The notes beneath the pieces are model-generated. The model saw only the letters and a program-made list of their open reading frames with translations, searched no databases and was not told the origin of the DNA. This document shows, in pieces, positions 44,162 to 53,290 of a DNA stretch of 64,000 bases. Made by a program: the position numbers and the translations under genes. The DNA lies in the NCBI RefSeq assembly GCF_004137245.1, contig NZ_SDWS01000003.1:62001-126000 (forward strand). Direction: 5' to 3'. Every line of letters starts with the position of its first letter. Positions within the stretch are counted from its first letter, which is position 1. Source of the stretch: Nocardioides glacieisoli (GTDB lineage: Bacteria > Actinomycetota > Actinomycetes > Propionibacteriales > Nocardioidaceae).

Positions 44162-44778
44162 GCGCCCGCGTCGACCACGCCGTCGTCTCGGGGACCTTCA
44201 GCCTCGACGGGGAGACCCACGACGTCGACAACAACGTGTGGGTGATCGGCGACGACGAGCAGTGCATCGTCATCGACGCCCCGCACGACGTCGACGCGAT
44301 CCTGCGGGTCGTCGGCGGCCGGGCGGTGAAGGCCATCGTCTGCACGCACGCGCACGACGACCACGTACGCGTGGCGCCGGCGCTGCGCGTCGCGACCGGT
44401 GCGCCGATCCTGCTGCACCCCGACGACCGGCCGCTGTGGGAGCTCACCCACGGTGGTGACGAGGAGGGGGCCGAGCTGTGGGACGTGGACCTCTCGGACG
44501 GGATGACCCTGACGATCGGTGGCGCCGCGGTGACGGTGCTCCACACCCCCGGGCACGCGCCCGGCGCGGTCTGCCTCTACGTCCACGACCTCGGCTGCGT
44601 CTTCACCGGCGACACGCTCTTCGAGGGTGGGCCGGGGGCGACCGGGCGGTCGTACTCGGACGCCGACGTCATCACGCAGTCGATCCGGTCGAAGCTCTTC
44701 GACCTGCCGGACGACACGGTCGTGCACACCGGTCACGGCTCCGACACCACGATCGGCGCCGAGAAGGCCAACGTCTGA
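44158..44778 (+). CDS. MBL-fold metallo-hydrolase paired with the mycothiol dehydrogenase
   Basis: 206 residues. The metallo-beta-lactamase metal motif is CTHAHDDH near residue 62, with further ligands in [23 protein letters not shown] and [11 protein letters not shown], the glyoxalase-II-like set. GTG 44158 overlaps the dehydrogenase TGA. Such hydrolases follow MscR-type genes in many actinobacteria and probably hydrolyse the S-formylmycothiol or related thioester product (inference from context). Confidence 0.88.
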   Translation: MSARVDHAVVSGTFSLDGETHDVDNNVWVIGDDEQCIVIDAPHDVDAILRVVGGRAVKAIVCTHAHDDHVRVAPALRVATGAPILLHPDDRPLWELTHGGDEEGAELWDVDLSDGMTLTIGGAAVTVLHTPGHAPGAVCLYVHDLGCVFTGDTLFEGGPGATGRSYSDADVITQSIRSKLFDLPDDTVVHTGHGSDTTIGAEKANV

Positions 44779-44782
44779 CGGG

Positions 44783-45343
44783 TCAGGGCTCGGGCGTGAC
44801 CCCGAGGTGGGCGAGCAGCGCGCGGAGCGGCGCGGGCTCGCCGCCTCGGGGCATCGCCTCGACGAGCAGCCGGGCGTAGCGATCCTTGCGGCCGCTCCTC
44901 GAGGTCATGAACCGGGCGAGCAGCTCCTCGCGCGTCCATCCCACTTGCGCCGGCATCTGCGCCAGCCGGTCCAGCGACCGGGTCTCGCCGGCAGCGGCGA
45001 TCACCTGCTCGACCCGGTCGGCGCCGAGGGCACGCAGCAGCTCCTCCTCGAGGTCGCGGCGGCAGCAGAAGAAGCCGTAGGTCTCCAGGTCGGCGTCCTC
45101 GCCGGGCGTGACCCCCGCCGCCGCCAGCCCCCGGCGGACGAACCGCACCTCCGGGGCGTCGTACAGCCCGGCCAGGCGCTCACCCGCGACGTGCAGCCGC
45201 GCCGCCACGTCCCGGATGTTGGTGATGCCACCCAGTGGCAGGATCGCGACACCGGCGTCGGCGAGGTCGCGCCCGTAGGCATCCGCGAGCGTGCGGAGCG
45301 CCACCTCGTCGCTGTGACCCTCGACGAGGACGGCGGTGTGCAC
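44783..45343 (-). CDS. Small TOPRIM-domain protein (OLD-nuclease-like)
   Basis: About 186 residues. AVLVEGHSDEVALRTLADAYG at the N terminus is the TOPRIM glutamate motif (EGxSD) seen in OLD-family nucleases, and GVAILPLGGITNIRDVA is the next core strand and helix. The expected DxD strand is less clear: the region LAGLYDAPEVRFVRRGL may carry it. The C-terminal 70 residues are helical, including TREELLARFMTSRSGRKDRYARLLVEAM (in parts). Unlike OLD proteins there is no ATPase domain. Start uncertain: GTG 45343 (GAGGGG 13 nt upstream) or GTG 45370. Function unknown. Confidence 0.65.
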   Translation of the reverse strand: MHTAVLVEGHSDEVALRTLADAYGRDLADAGVAILPLGGITNIRDVAARLHVAGERLAGLYDAPEVRFVRRGLAAAGVTPGEDADLETYGFFCCRRDLEEELLRALGADRVEQVIAAAGETRSLDRLAQMPAQVGWTREELLARFMTSRSGRKDRYARLLVEAMPRGGEPAPLRALLAHLGVTPEP

Positions 45344-45390
45344 GCGCCCAGTGAACCCCTCGGGGGCCACGTTGCCGAGGGGATATCGCG

Positions 45391-45420
45391 TTGTGGGGGT
45401 CGCTCCGCCCGGCCTAGCGT
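45391..45420 (+). promoter_or_regulatory. Promoter of leaderless GNAT-like gene
   Basis: TTGTGG (45391-45396) and TAGCGT (45415-45420) with an 18-bp spacer; the -10 hexamer ends 7 nt before ATG 45428, placing the transcript start at or next to the first codon. Confidence 0.55.
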
Positions 45421-45427
45421 CGACGCC

Positions 45428-45886
45428 ATGAGCAACGAATCGTTCGTCCCCAAGGACTTCGACCCGCCGACCCGGCTGGCGACCGAGCAGTTCGTCCTGG
45501 AGCCGCTCGGGCCGCAGCACAACGACTCCGACCTCGCGGCCTGGGGATCGAGCATCGAGCACATCCGCTCGACGCCGGGCTACCCCGACGGCGGCTGGCC
45601 GCCCGCAGGCGGGATGTCGTCCGAGGCCAACCTCGGCGACCTGACCCGCCACGCGGCCGACTTCGTGGCGCGGAAGGGATTCACGTTCACGGTGCTCGAC
45701 CCGGGGTCGGGCGAGGTCATCGGCTGCGTCTACCTCTACCCGACGAAGGCCGACGGCCACGACGTCGAGGTGCAGTCGTGGGTGCGCGCCGACCGGGCCG
45801 AGCTCGACGTACCCCTCGCGGATGCGGTGGCCGCGTGGCTGGCCTCCGACTGGCCGTGGGAGCGGCCCGAGCGTCACGGCAGGTGA
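45428..45886 (+). CDS. GNAT-like acetyltransferase domain protein, relative of 13393-13911
   Basis: 152 residues. GFTFTVLDPGSGEVIGCVYLYP is the core GNAT-like strand pair; the C terminus (ADAVAAWLASDWPWERPERHGR, split at WLA) matches that of the 13393 protein, as does the DLTRHAADF helix. The normal acetyl-CoA loop is not evident, so it may bind but not catalyse. ATG 45428 has TAGCGT (45415-45420) 7 nt upstream and TTGTGG 18 bp before that: a good leaderless promoter. Divergent from the TOPRIM gene. Confidence 0.65.
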   Translation: MSNESFVPKDFDPPTRLATEQFVLEPLGPQHNDSDLAAWGSSIEHIRSTPGYPDGGWPPAGGMSSEANLGDLTRHAADFVARKGFTFTVLDPGSGEVIGCVYLYPTKADGHDVEVQSWVRADRAELDVPLADAVAAWLASDWPWERPERHGR

Positions 45887-45909
45887 TCGGTCCGTGCCAC
45901 CATGACGGG

Positions 45910-47706
45910 ATGCCCTCTCGCCTGACTGCGCTGGTCGCGACCCTCGCACTGGTCGCGACGGCAGCGGCGTGCAGTGGCGAGGGCGAGCCGGCGGAGAAGG
46001 AGCCGGACGCGCGCAGCACCGCGGCCAGCAGCACGCCGACCGTCCCGCCCACACCGTCGGAGGCGCTGGGCCTGGTCGAGGGCTGGGGCCCTGACCGCGC
46101 TGAGCTCGACCGGGCGGCGAAGCTCGCCGGTCGGATGCGCCTGCCCGACCTCGCCGGCCAGGTGATCGTCGCCGACTGGAGCGGCACCCGTGCGCCGGTC
46201 GCGATGGTGCGCGACCTGCACCTCGGAGGCGTGATCGCCTTCAGCTCCAACGTCGCGTCCGCCGACCAGGTCCGGGGCGTCAATGCCGCGCTCACGCGCC
46301 AGGTGCGCCGGAAGTGGCCGCTGTTCCTCGGCGTCGACCAGGAGGGCGGCGTGGTCGAGCGGCTGCGAGGAGCGGCGAGCCGGTTCCCGACGTTCATGAG
46401 CACCGGCGCCGCCGGCGACCCGGCGCTCACCCGGCAGGCGTACGCCGCCAGCGGCGCCGAGCTGCGCGGCCTCGGCTTCACCGTCGACTTCGCGCCCGAC
46501 GCCGACGTGACCTCCGGGCCGGGGGACCCGACGATCGGGTCCCGGTCAGCCTCGTCGAGGCCCGCGACCGTGGCCGAGCACGTGGTCGCCGCGGCCGACG
46601 GCTTCTCCGGGGCCGGCGTCCTCCCGGTCATCAAGCACTTCCCCGGCCACGGCTCGGTCCCGGCCGACAGCCACCTGACCCTGCCCGTGCAGACGAAGTC
46701 GCTCGCGGACCTCGAGGCCTCCGACCTCGTGCCGTTCCGCGAGGCGGTCACCGCAGGGCTGCCCGCGGTGATGGTGGGCCACATCGACGTGCGCTCGGTC
46801 GACCCGCGCGTGCCGTCGTCGCTGTCCCGCAGGGTCACGACCGGCCTGCTCCGTGACGAGCTGGGGTTCGGCGGGCTCGTGGTGACCGACTCGCTCCGGA
46901 TGGCCGGCGTCACGCGCGGCCGGTCGCCGGCACGTACGGCGGTCCAGGCGATCCGGGCCGGCTCCGACGTGCTGCTCATGCCGCCGTCGCCCGCGGTGGC
47001 CCGCGCCGCCCTGATGAAGGCGGTCAGGTCGGGGACGCTCCCGCGGCGGCGCCTCGAGCAGTCGGCCGCCCGCCAGATCGCCCTCCTCACCCACCTGGCG
47101 GCCACCGGGGACAGCGGCAAGTCCGTCGGATCCGCGGCGGGTGCGTCGCGCAGCCTGTCCGCCGCGGCGATCACCGTGACCGACGGAGGGTGTTCGGGTC
47201 GGCTCGTCGGCGACGTCGTCCACCCCTACGGCGACCCCGGCGCGGTGAGCGCGTTCGTCGCGGCGGCCGGCCGTGCCGGCCTCCCCGTGCTGCTGCGCCG
47301 CTCGCCGCCGAGCAAGCTCGCCGATGCGAAGCCGAGGCCCGAGCGACGCAAGAAGGAGGCCAAGCGGCAGTTCAAGAAGCGGCTGCGGGCGTGGAAGAAG
47401 TCCGAGAGCAGGCGCGAGCGCCGACTCGATGCGTGGACCGCCCGCGAGGAAGCACGGCTCGCCGTCGGCACCGGCATCGGCTTCACGGGCTTCCGCGACG
47501 CGCCGGTCGACGGGGCGGTCGCCGTCGCGACGGACTCCCCGTGGGTGCTGGGCCAGGTCGGCGCACCCGTCCGCGTCGCGACGTACGGCGACACCCCGGC
47601 CGCGATGGGAGTGCTGGTCGACGTGCTGCTCGGGCAGGCCCCGGCGCCGGGGCGACTTCCCGTGAAGGTGGCCGGCGTCTCCCGCGCCGGATGCGCAGGT
47701 CAGTAG
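45910..47706 (+). CDS. Lipoprotein glycoside hydrolase family 3 (NagZ-like)
   Basis: 598 residues. The lipobox is VATAAACS, so the mature protein is lipid-anchored at about Cys22. The GH3 barrel has LFLGVDQEGGVVERLRG, the NagZ signature KHFPGHGSVPADSHLTLP (about 241-258, with the His acid/base) and the nucleophile Asp of VVTDSLRMAG (about 326). It is expected to remove N-acetylglucosamine from cell-wall fragments. Unusual: residues about 470-518 are an insertion of Lys/Arg-rich helix (ERRKKEAKRQFKKRLRAWKK and more) inside the C-terminal domain. Follows the GNAT-like gene by 23 nt. Confidence 0.86.
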   Translation: MPSRLTALVATLALVATAAACSGEGEPAEKEPDARSTAASSTPTVPPTPSEALGLVEGWGPDRAELDRAAKLAGRMRLPDLAGQVIVADWSGTRAPVAMVRDLHLGGVIAFSSNVASADQVRGVNAALTRQVRRKWPLFLGVDQEGGVVERLRGAASRFPTFMSTGAAGDPALTRQAYAASGAELRGLGFTVDFAPDADVTSGPGDPTIGSRSASSRPATVAEHVVAAADGFSGAGVLPVIKHFPGHGSVPADSHLTLPVQTKSLADLEASDLVPFREAVTAGLPAVMVGHIDVRSVDPRVPSSLSRRVTTGLLRDELGFGGLVVTDSLRMAGVTRGRSPARTAVQAIRAGSDVLLMPPSPAVARAALMKAVRSGTLPRRRLEQSAARQIALLTHLAATGDSGKSVGSAAGASRSLSAAAITVTDGGCSGRLVGDVVHPYGDPGAVSAFVAAAGRAGLPVLLRRSPPSKLADAKPRPERRKKEAKRQFKKRLRAWKKSESRRERRLDAWTAREEARLAVGTGIGFTGFRDAPVDGAVAVATDSPWVLGQVGAPVRVATYGDTPAAMGVLVDVLLGQAPAPGRLPVKVAGVSRAGCAGQ

Positions 47707-47966
47707 GCGGGCCGACCCGTCTCGCCGGGCGGCTCCTCCGGCGGTTCCTCCGGCGGCTGGTGCGCGGCCTGCTCTGCTGCTTGCTCTGCCTGCGCCCTCG
47801 CCTGCTCGGCCGCCAGCACCTCGGCCTCCCAGGTGCCCACGGAGTCGAGGGAGGCGGGCGGTTCGAGGTTCTTGAGCTCTTCGCGCTGCTGCTTGACGTA
47901 GCGGTTCGTCAACACCAGCAGGACGGCAGCCACGATGGCAGCGAGGATGAGCTGGGTGGGTCCCAT
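47700..47966 (-). CDS. Small single-pass membrane protein
   Basis: 88 residues (91 if ATG 47975 is used). A membrane helix at the N terminus (LILAAIVAAVLLVLTNRYV) is followed by a charged helical stretch with coiled-coil character (AAEQARAQAEQAAEQAAH) and a PPEEPPEEPP tail. CACAAT lies 7 nt before ATG 47966 on the coding strand, supporting a leaderless start there. It overlaps the 3' end of the convergent GH3 gene by 7 nt. No known family. Confidence 0.5.
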   Translation of the reverse strand: MGPTQLILAAIVAAVLLVLTNRYVKQQREELKNLEPPASLDSVGTWEAEVLAAEQARAQAEQAAEQAAHQPPEEPPEEPPGETGRPAY

Positions 47967-48002
47967 GGTGGACATTGTGGGCCGCGAGCGGCCTCCGTGA
48001 GG

Positions 48003-49178
48003 TCAGAACGGCTCGACCAGCAGGGCCGTCCCCTGCCCGGCGACCCGGGTGAGCACGAGGGTGCCCTCCTCCTCGCCCTTGAGCGCGAGCCGCTTCCTCA
48101 GCTCGTCGGGCACGACCTGCACCCCCCGCTTCTTGATCGTCAGCCGGCCGATGCGGCGCTCGTGCAACGCGGCGCGCAGCTGCTTCTCGCGGTAGGGGAG
48201 GTGCTCGACCACGCGGTAGCCCCGCGCGAACGGCGTACGGAAGGCGTCGTCGCCGGTGACGTAGGCGATGTGCTCGTCCACGAGCCCACCGCCGACACCC
48301 GCAGCGACCGCGGTCACCAGGCCGGCCCGGATCACGGCACCGTCGGGCTCGTAGAGGTAGGCGCCGACCTCGCGGACCTCGGCCCCGGGGTCGTCGTCCT
48401 CGGTGAGGGTGGCCAGGCCGCCCGCGCCGATCACGGTCGCCCGGCGGTCCGTGGTCGCCAGGCCGGGTGACCAGAGCACGGCCTCCTTGACCTCGCCGCC
48501 GTCGCTGACCCACTCCGCCTCGACGCCGGGCGGCACCAGGTCGTGGCCGATCCCCGGCGCGACCTTGACCAGCGCCCGGCCGGCCAGCAGGTCCAGCACC
48601 CACGACCACGGCGGGGTCCACCCCTCGACGTCGAAGACGCGCCCGCGCCCTCCTCGACGAGCCGGGTCGGCGAACGCGGCGTCGAACCCGCCGGGGTCGA
48701 GGGCGGTCGCATCGCCCACCATCACCGCGCCGGCCAGCTCGAGGGCGGCCAGGTTGGCCTCGGCCATCGCCACCCGCACCGGGTCCTGGTCGATGCCGGC
48801 AGCGACCAGTCCGGCCCGGGCGAAGGCCAGCAGGTCGCCGCCGATGCCGCAGCCCAGGTCGATGACGCTGCCCCCGGGGATCGCCGCCGCGAGCCGGGCC
48901 GCGCGGTGGTCGGCCACCCGGGCGCGCGTCGCCTGCTCGAGGGCGTCCGGGGTGAAGAACATGAGGCCTGCCGCATCGCCGAACTTCGTCGCTGCCTTCG
49001 CCCGCAGCTGCGCCTGCGTGGTCGCCGCGGCCGCCTTCTCGGCGTCGGGCTCGAGACGGCGTACGACGCTCGCGACCCGCACCGGGTCGCCGGGGTGGTC
49101 GGTCCAGGCCTGGCTCGCGTGGACGAGCAGGCGCTCGCCCTCGCTCGTGCGCAGCCAGTCCAGCGTCTCGATCTCCAC
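48003..49178 (-). CDS. Class I SAM methyltransferase with THUMP-like C-terminal domain
   Basis: 391 residues. The SAM motif I is SVIDLGCGIGGDLLAFA near residue 105; AAFADPARRGGRGRVFDVEGW is the catalytic-loop region seen in the family of THUMP-like-domain methyltransferases. The C-terminal 70 residues (RIGRLTIKKRGVQVVPDELRKRL, ending LVEPF) form the THUMP-like domain, pointing to an RNA substrate. GTG 49178 is used; CAGGAT lies 6 nt before it on its strand. Divergent from groES. Confidence 0.83.
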   Translation of the reverse strand: MEIETLDWLRTSEGERLLVHASQAWTDHPGDPVRVASVVRRLEPDAEKAAAATTQAQLRAKAATKFGDAAGLMFFTPDALEQATRARVADHRAARLAAAIPGGSVIDLGCGIGGDLLAFARAGLVAAGIDQDPVRVAMAEANLAALELAGAVMVGDATALDPGGFDAAFADPARRGGRGRVFDVEGWTPPWSWVLDLLAGRALVKVAPGIGHDLVPPGVEAEWVSDGGEVKEAVLWSPGLATTDRRATVIGAGGLATLTEDDDPGAEVREVGAYLYEPDGAVIRAGLVTAVAAGVGGGLVDEHIAYVTGDDAFRTPFARGYRVVEHLPYREKQLRAALHERRIGRLTIKKRGVQVVPDELRKRLALKGEEEGTLVLTRVAGQGTALLVEPF

Positions 49179-49214
49179 GCACGCATCCTGTCAGCCGGTC
49201 GAGCAGTGACCTCT

Positions 49215-49243
49215 GCTAGCACTCGATCGGTGAGAGTGCTAGC
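49215..49243. promoter_or_regulatory. CIRCE operator (HrcA binding site)
   Basis: GCTAGCACTC (49215-49224), 9 nt, GAGTGCTAGC (49234-49243): a perfect inverted repeat matching the CIRCE consensus. HrcA is the expected repressor of groESL at normal temperature. Confidence 0.92.
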
Positions 49244-49250
49244 GTCTGTT

Positions 49251-49277
49251 CTGGCACTCTCACCCCGAGAGCGCCAG
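49251..49277. promoter_or_regulatory. Second, degenerate CIRCE-like operator
   Basis: CTGGCACTC (49251-49259), 9 nt, GAGCGCCAG (49269-49277): same spacing as CIRCE with one mismatch between the arms. It lies 7 nt downstream of the perfect site, so two HrcA dimers could bind side by side. Confidence 0.65.
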
Positions 49278-49379
49278 ATGCCCGAGGCCCCGGCGCGACC
49301 CCCGCGACGGCGTGCCGACCAGGTCCCGGGCCCACGTCCTGAACAAATCTCGTGCAGAGAAAGTGGAGGTTGATCCGAA

Positions 49380-49673
49380 GTGTCGGTCAACATCAAGCCC
49401 CTCGAGGACCGCATCGTCGTCCAGGCGATCGAAGCCGAGCAGACCACCGCCTCCGGCCTGGTCATCCCGGACACCGCCAAGGAGAAGCCCCAGGAGGGCT
49501 CGGTCGTGGCGATCGGTCCCGGTCGCATCGACGACAACGGCAACCGTGTCCCGATCGACGTCGCCATCGGCGACAAGGTCATCTACAGCAAGTACGGCGG
49601 CACCGAGGTCAAGTACTCCGGCCAGGAGTACCTGATCCTCTCCGCCCGCGACATCCTCGCCGTCGTCTCCTGA
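49380..49673 (+). CDS. groES: Co-chaperonin GroES
   Basis: 97 residues. [47 protein letters not shown], read in parts, contains the mobile loop that binds GroEL ([11 protein letters not shown]). [28 protein letters not shown] closes the beta-barrel. The GTG start at 49380 is preceded by GTGGAGGTTGATCC (GGAGG). First gene of the groESL operon, under CIRCE control, with a strong hairpin following. Confidence 0.98.
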   Translation: MSVNIKPLEDRIVVQAIEAEQTTASGLVIPDTAKEKPQEGSVVAIGPGRIDDNGNRVPIDVAIGDKVIYSKYGGTEVKYSGQEYLILSARDILAVVS

Positions 49674-49680
49674 TTCCCTT

Positions 49681-51397
<1,717 letters not shown>

Positions 51398-51412
51398 TCC
51401 AGTCCTCCACCC

Positions 51413-51448
51413 GCCGCCCCCGTCCGAGTCCGCTCGGCCGGGGGCGGC
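51413..51448 (+). terminator. Terminator hairpin of groESL
   Basis: Ten-base perfect outer arms (GCCGCCCCCG at 51413-51422 and CGGGGGCGGC at 51439-51448) hold an inner 5-bp stem (CCGAG/CTCGG). It starts 16 nt after the groEL stop. No T-run, but very stable. Confidence 0.75.
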
Positions 51449-51472
51449 TGTGCGTGCGGCAGGATGCCACCC

Positions 51473-52312
51473 ATGTCCTCCGTCGAGCTCGTGCGAGCGG
51501 TCCTGGGTAGTCCGCTCGGCGCGCCGGTGCGGGTGCTCTACTCCGGCGTCCTCCGTCTCCAGGTGGTCGCGGTGGGCATGCTGGACGCCGCCCGGTCACG
51601 AGGCAGGTCGGACCGGGGCTGGCTGGCGGAGCAGCTGAGCGTCTCGGCCAAGACGTTCCTCAGGCCGGCGACCGCGCGCCGCATGGTGCGGACCGTGCGG
51701 CGGGTGTTCGACGGTGACGTCGTCATCGCCGACGACTCGCCGACCCCGATGGCGCCACCGGATGCGCGCTGCCGCATCGTCGAGCTGCCCTTCAACTCGG
51801 GGGTCACTGTCGGCCGCAACGCGGCCCTGGCGCAGGTGCGCACACCCTTCGTCCTGGTCACCGACGACGACGTGCTGTTCACCAGGGCGAGCGACCTCGA
51901 GCGCGCGGTCCGCTTCCTGGTCGACCACCCCGAGGTCGATGCCGTCTGTGCGTTCCAGGTGGAGCTGCCGCGCTGGTACGCCGTCGAGGCCGGCGACGAG
52001 AGCGAGCTGTTCCCCGGACACCGGCCGCTGCGCATCCCGCACGGGACCGAGATCGACGGCACCCGGGTCGTCGCCAAGGGCCCCACCGCGTACGTCGGTC
52101 GCACCGAGGCGCTGCGTCAGGTGCCCTACGACGAGAAGATCCGCATGGTCGACCACCGAGACTTCTTCAGCTCCGCAGCGGGCCGGCTGGTCTTCGTCCA
52201 GGCCCGGTGGTTCGTGGTCTACCACGCCCGCACACCGTTCAACAGGTCGTACAACCAGCACCGCGACGACGTGCACCCGGACCTGTTCTACCTCGGCGGC
52301 AAGTGGGGCTGA
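51473..52312 (+). CDS. Glycosyltransferase family 2-like protein
   Basis: 279 residues. GDVVIADDSPTP is the first nucleotide-sugar-binding acidic strand and GRNAALAQVRTPFVLVTDDDVLFT carries the DxD metal motif (DDD) of GT-A enzymes. HGTEIDGTRVVAKGPTAYVGRTEALRQVPYDEKIRMVDHRDFF (in parts) resembles the acceptor and catalytic-base region of GalNAc/Gal transferases. No membrane helix. Substrate unknown; target may be a cell-surface glycan. ATG 51473 has CAGGAT 7 nt upstream; ATG 51464 is an alternative start. Downstream of the groEL terminator. Confidence 0.75.
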   Translation: MSSVELVRAVLGSPLGAPVRVLYSGVLRLQVVAVGMLDAARSRGRSDRGWLAEQLSVSAKTFLRPATARRMVRTVRRVFDGDVVIADDSPTPMAPPDARCRIVELPFNSGVTVGRNAALAQVRTPFVLVTDDDVLFTRASDLERAVRFLVDHPEVDAVCAFQVELPRWYAVEAGDESELFPGHRPLRIPHGTEIDGTRVVAKGPTAYVGRTEALRQVPYDEKIRMVDHRDFFSSAAGRLVFVQARWFVVYHARTPFNRSYNQHRDDVHPDLFYLGGKWG

Positions 52313-52348
52313 CGTCAACCGACCGGCACCGGTGCGCGTCACACGGAC

Positions 52349-53290
52349 GTGCGTCAACGGTCCGCGGCACTCCTCGTCGTCCCACTCCTCGCAGTGGGAT
52401 GTACGTCGACGCCCGCCGCCGACGCACCTCCGACGGAGCCATCCGTCGTCACACCGACGCGCGAGCCGACGGGTGACCCGACCGACGCGCGAGTGTCGCT
52501 CGGCGACCTGGAGCGGTCCGGCCCGCCCCGGCTGGCGTACGTGCGAGACCTCGTCCTGCACGGCACCGACGGGCGGTTGCTGAGGATCCGGCTCGGTCTC
52601 CGCGGGCAGTGGGGGGTCACCTCGCTGGTGGCCGACGGCGACGGCTACATCGCCACCGACGACCGCTGGTTCGAGGGCACGATCGGCATGCACCGCCTCG
52701 ACGGCGAAGGGCAGGCCGTGGCCAGCTGGACCTCCACCGGTCCGGCGCTGGCCGGACCTCGCGGAGCCGCCGCCTGGGTGAGCCTGGTGGCCCCGGAGTC
52801 GGGCGAGTCCGGGCCGACGCTGCTCCACGCGGGCGGTCGCGAGCAGGACATCGGCCCGCTGATCTCGCCGGTGCTCGCGGCCCACGACGGCCGGACGCTC
52901 ACCTTCACGGCGCTGCAGGACGGAGGCCGGTCCTACGTGCGGCGCGGGTTCACGACCGACCTCGTCGACCCGCCCGAGCGGGTCCCCGTGCCGTCGACGA
53001 GGACGTACGCGTCCGATGGCGAGCACTGGTGGGAGCTCCGCCGCTGGCGGCTGGTGATCGGTGGCCCGGACGGCGAGGTCGCGATCCGTTCGCGGCCCTT
53101 CGTGCAGGCCTTGGGAAGACCGGCCTGGGAGGACGACTCCCACCTCCTGGTGACGGTCACCCACCGTCGGCGCCAGGCGATCGGGCGCATCGACCTCGAC
53201 GGCACGCTCAGCCTGGCCAGCGACTGGTCACCCTTCGACAACGCCGGCTTCGCGTTCGTGACCGATCACTTCCCCCAGATCGTCCGGTAG
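52349..53290 (+). CDS. Lipoprotein of unknown function, propeller-like
   Basis: 313 residues. Signal peptide with lipobox LLAVGC (Cys18), so lipid-anchored. A Thr/Pro linker follows, then strand-rich sequence with units such as GYIATDDRWFEGTIGM, GRTLTFTALQDGGRSYV and GTLSLASDWSPF, which suggest a propeller. No enzyme motif found. GTG 52349 is used as start because the signal peptide begins there. Its end overlaps the convergent GT-C gene by 25 nt. Confidence 0.6.
   Translation: MRQRSAALLVVPLLAVGCTSTPAADAPPTEPSVVTPTREPTGDPTDARVSLGDLERSGPPRLAYVRDLVLHGTDGRLLRIRLGLRGQWGVTSLVADGDGYIATDDRWFEGTIGMHRLDGEGQAVASWTSTGPALAGPRGAAAWVSLVAPESGESGPTLLHAGGREQDIGPLISPVLAAHDGRTLTFTALQDGGRSYVRRGFTTDLVDPPERVPVPSTRTYASDGEHWWELRRWRLVIGGPDGEVAIRSRPFVQALGRPAWEDDSHLLVTVTHRRRQAIGRIDLDGTLSLASDWSPFDNAGFAFVTDHFPQIVR

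Noticed and set aside
46546..49182. 878-residue minus-strand frame across the GH3 and methyltransferase genes
   Set aside because: Arg/Gly/Pro-rich shadow covering two convincing genes.
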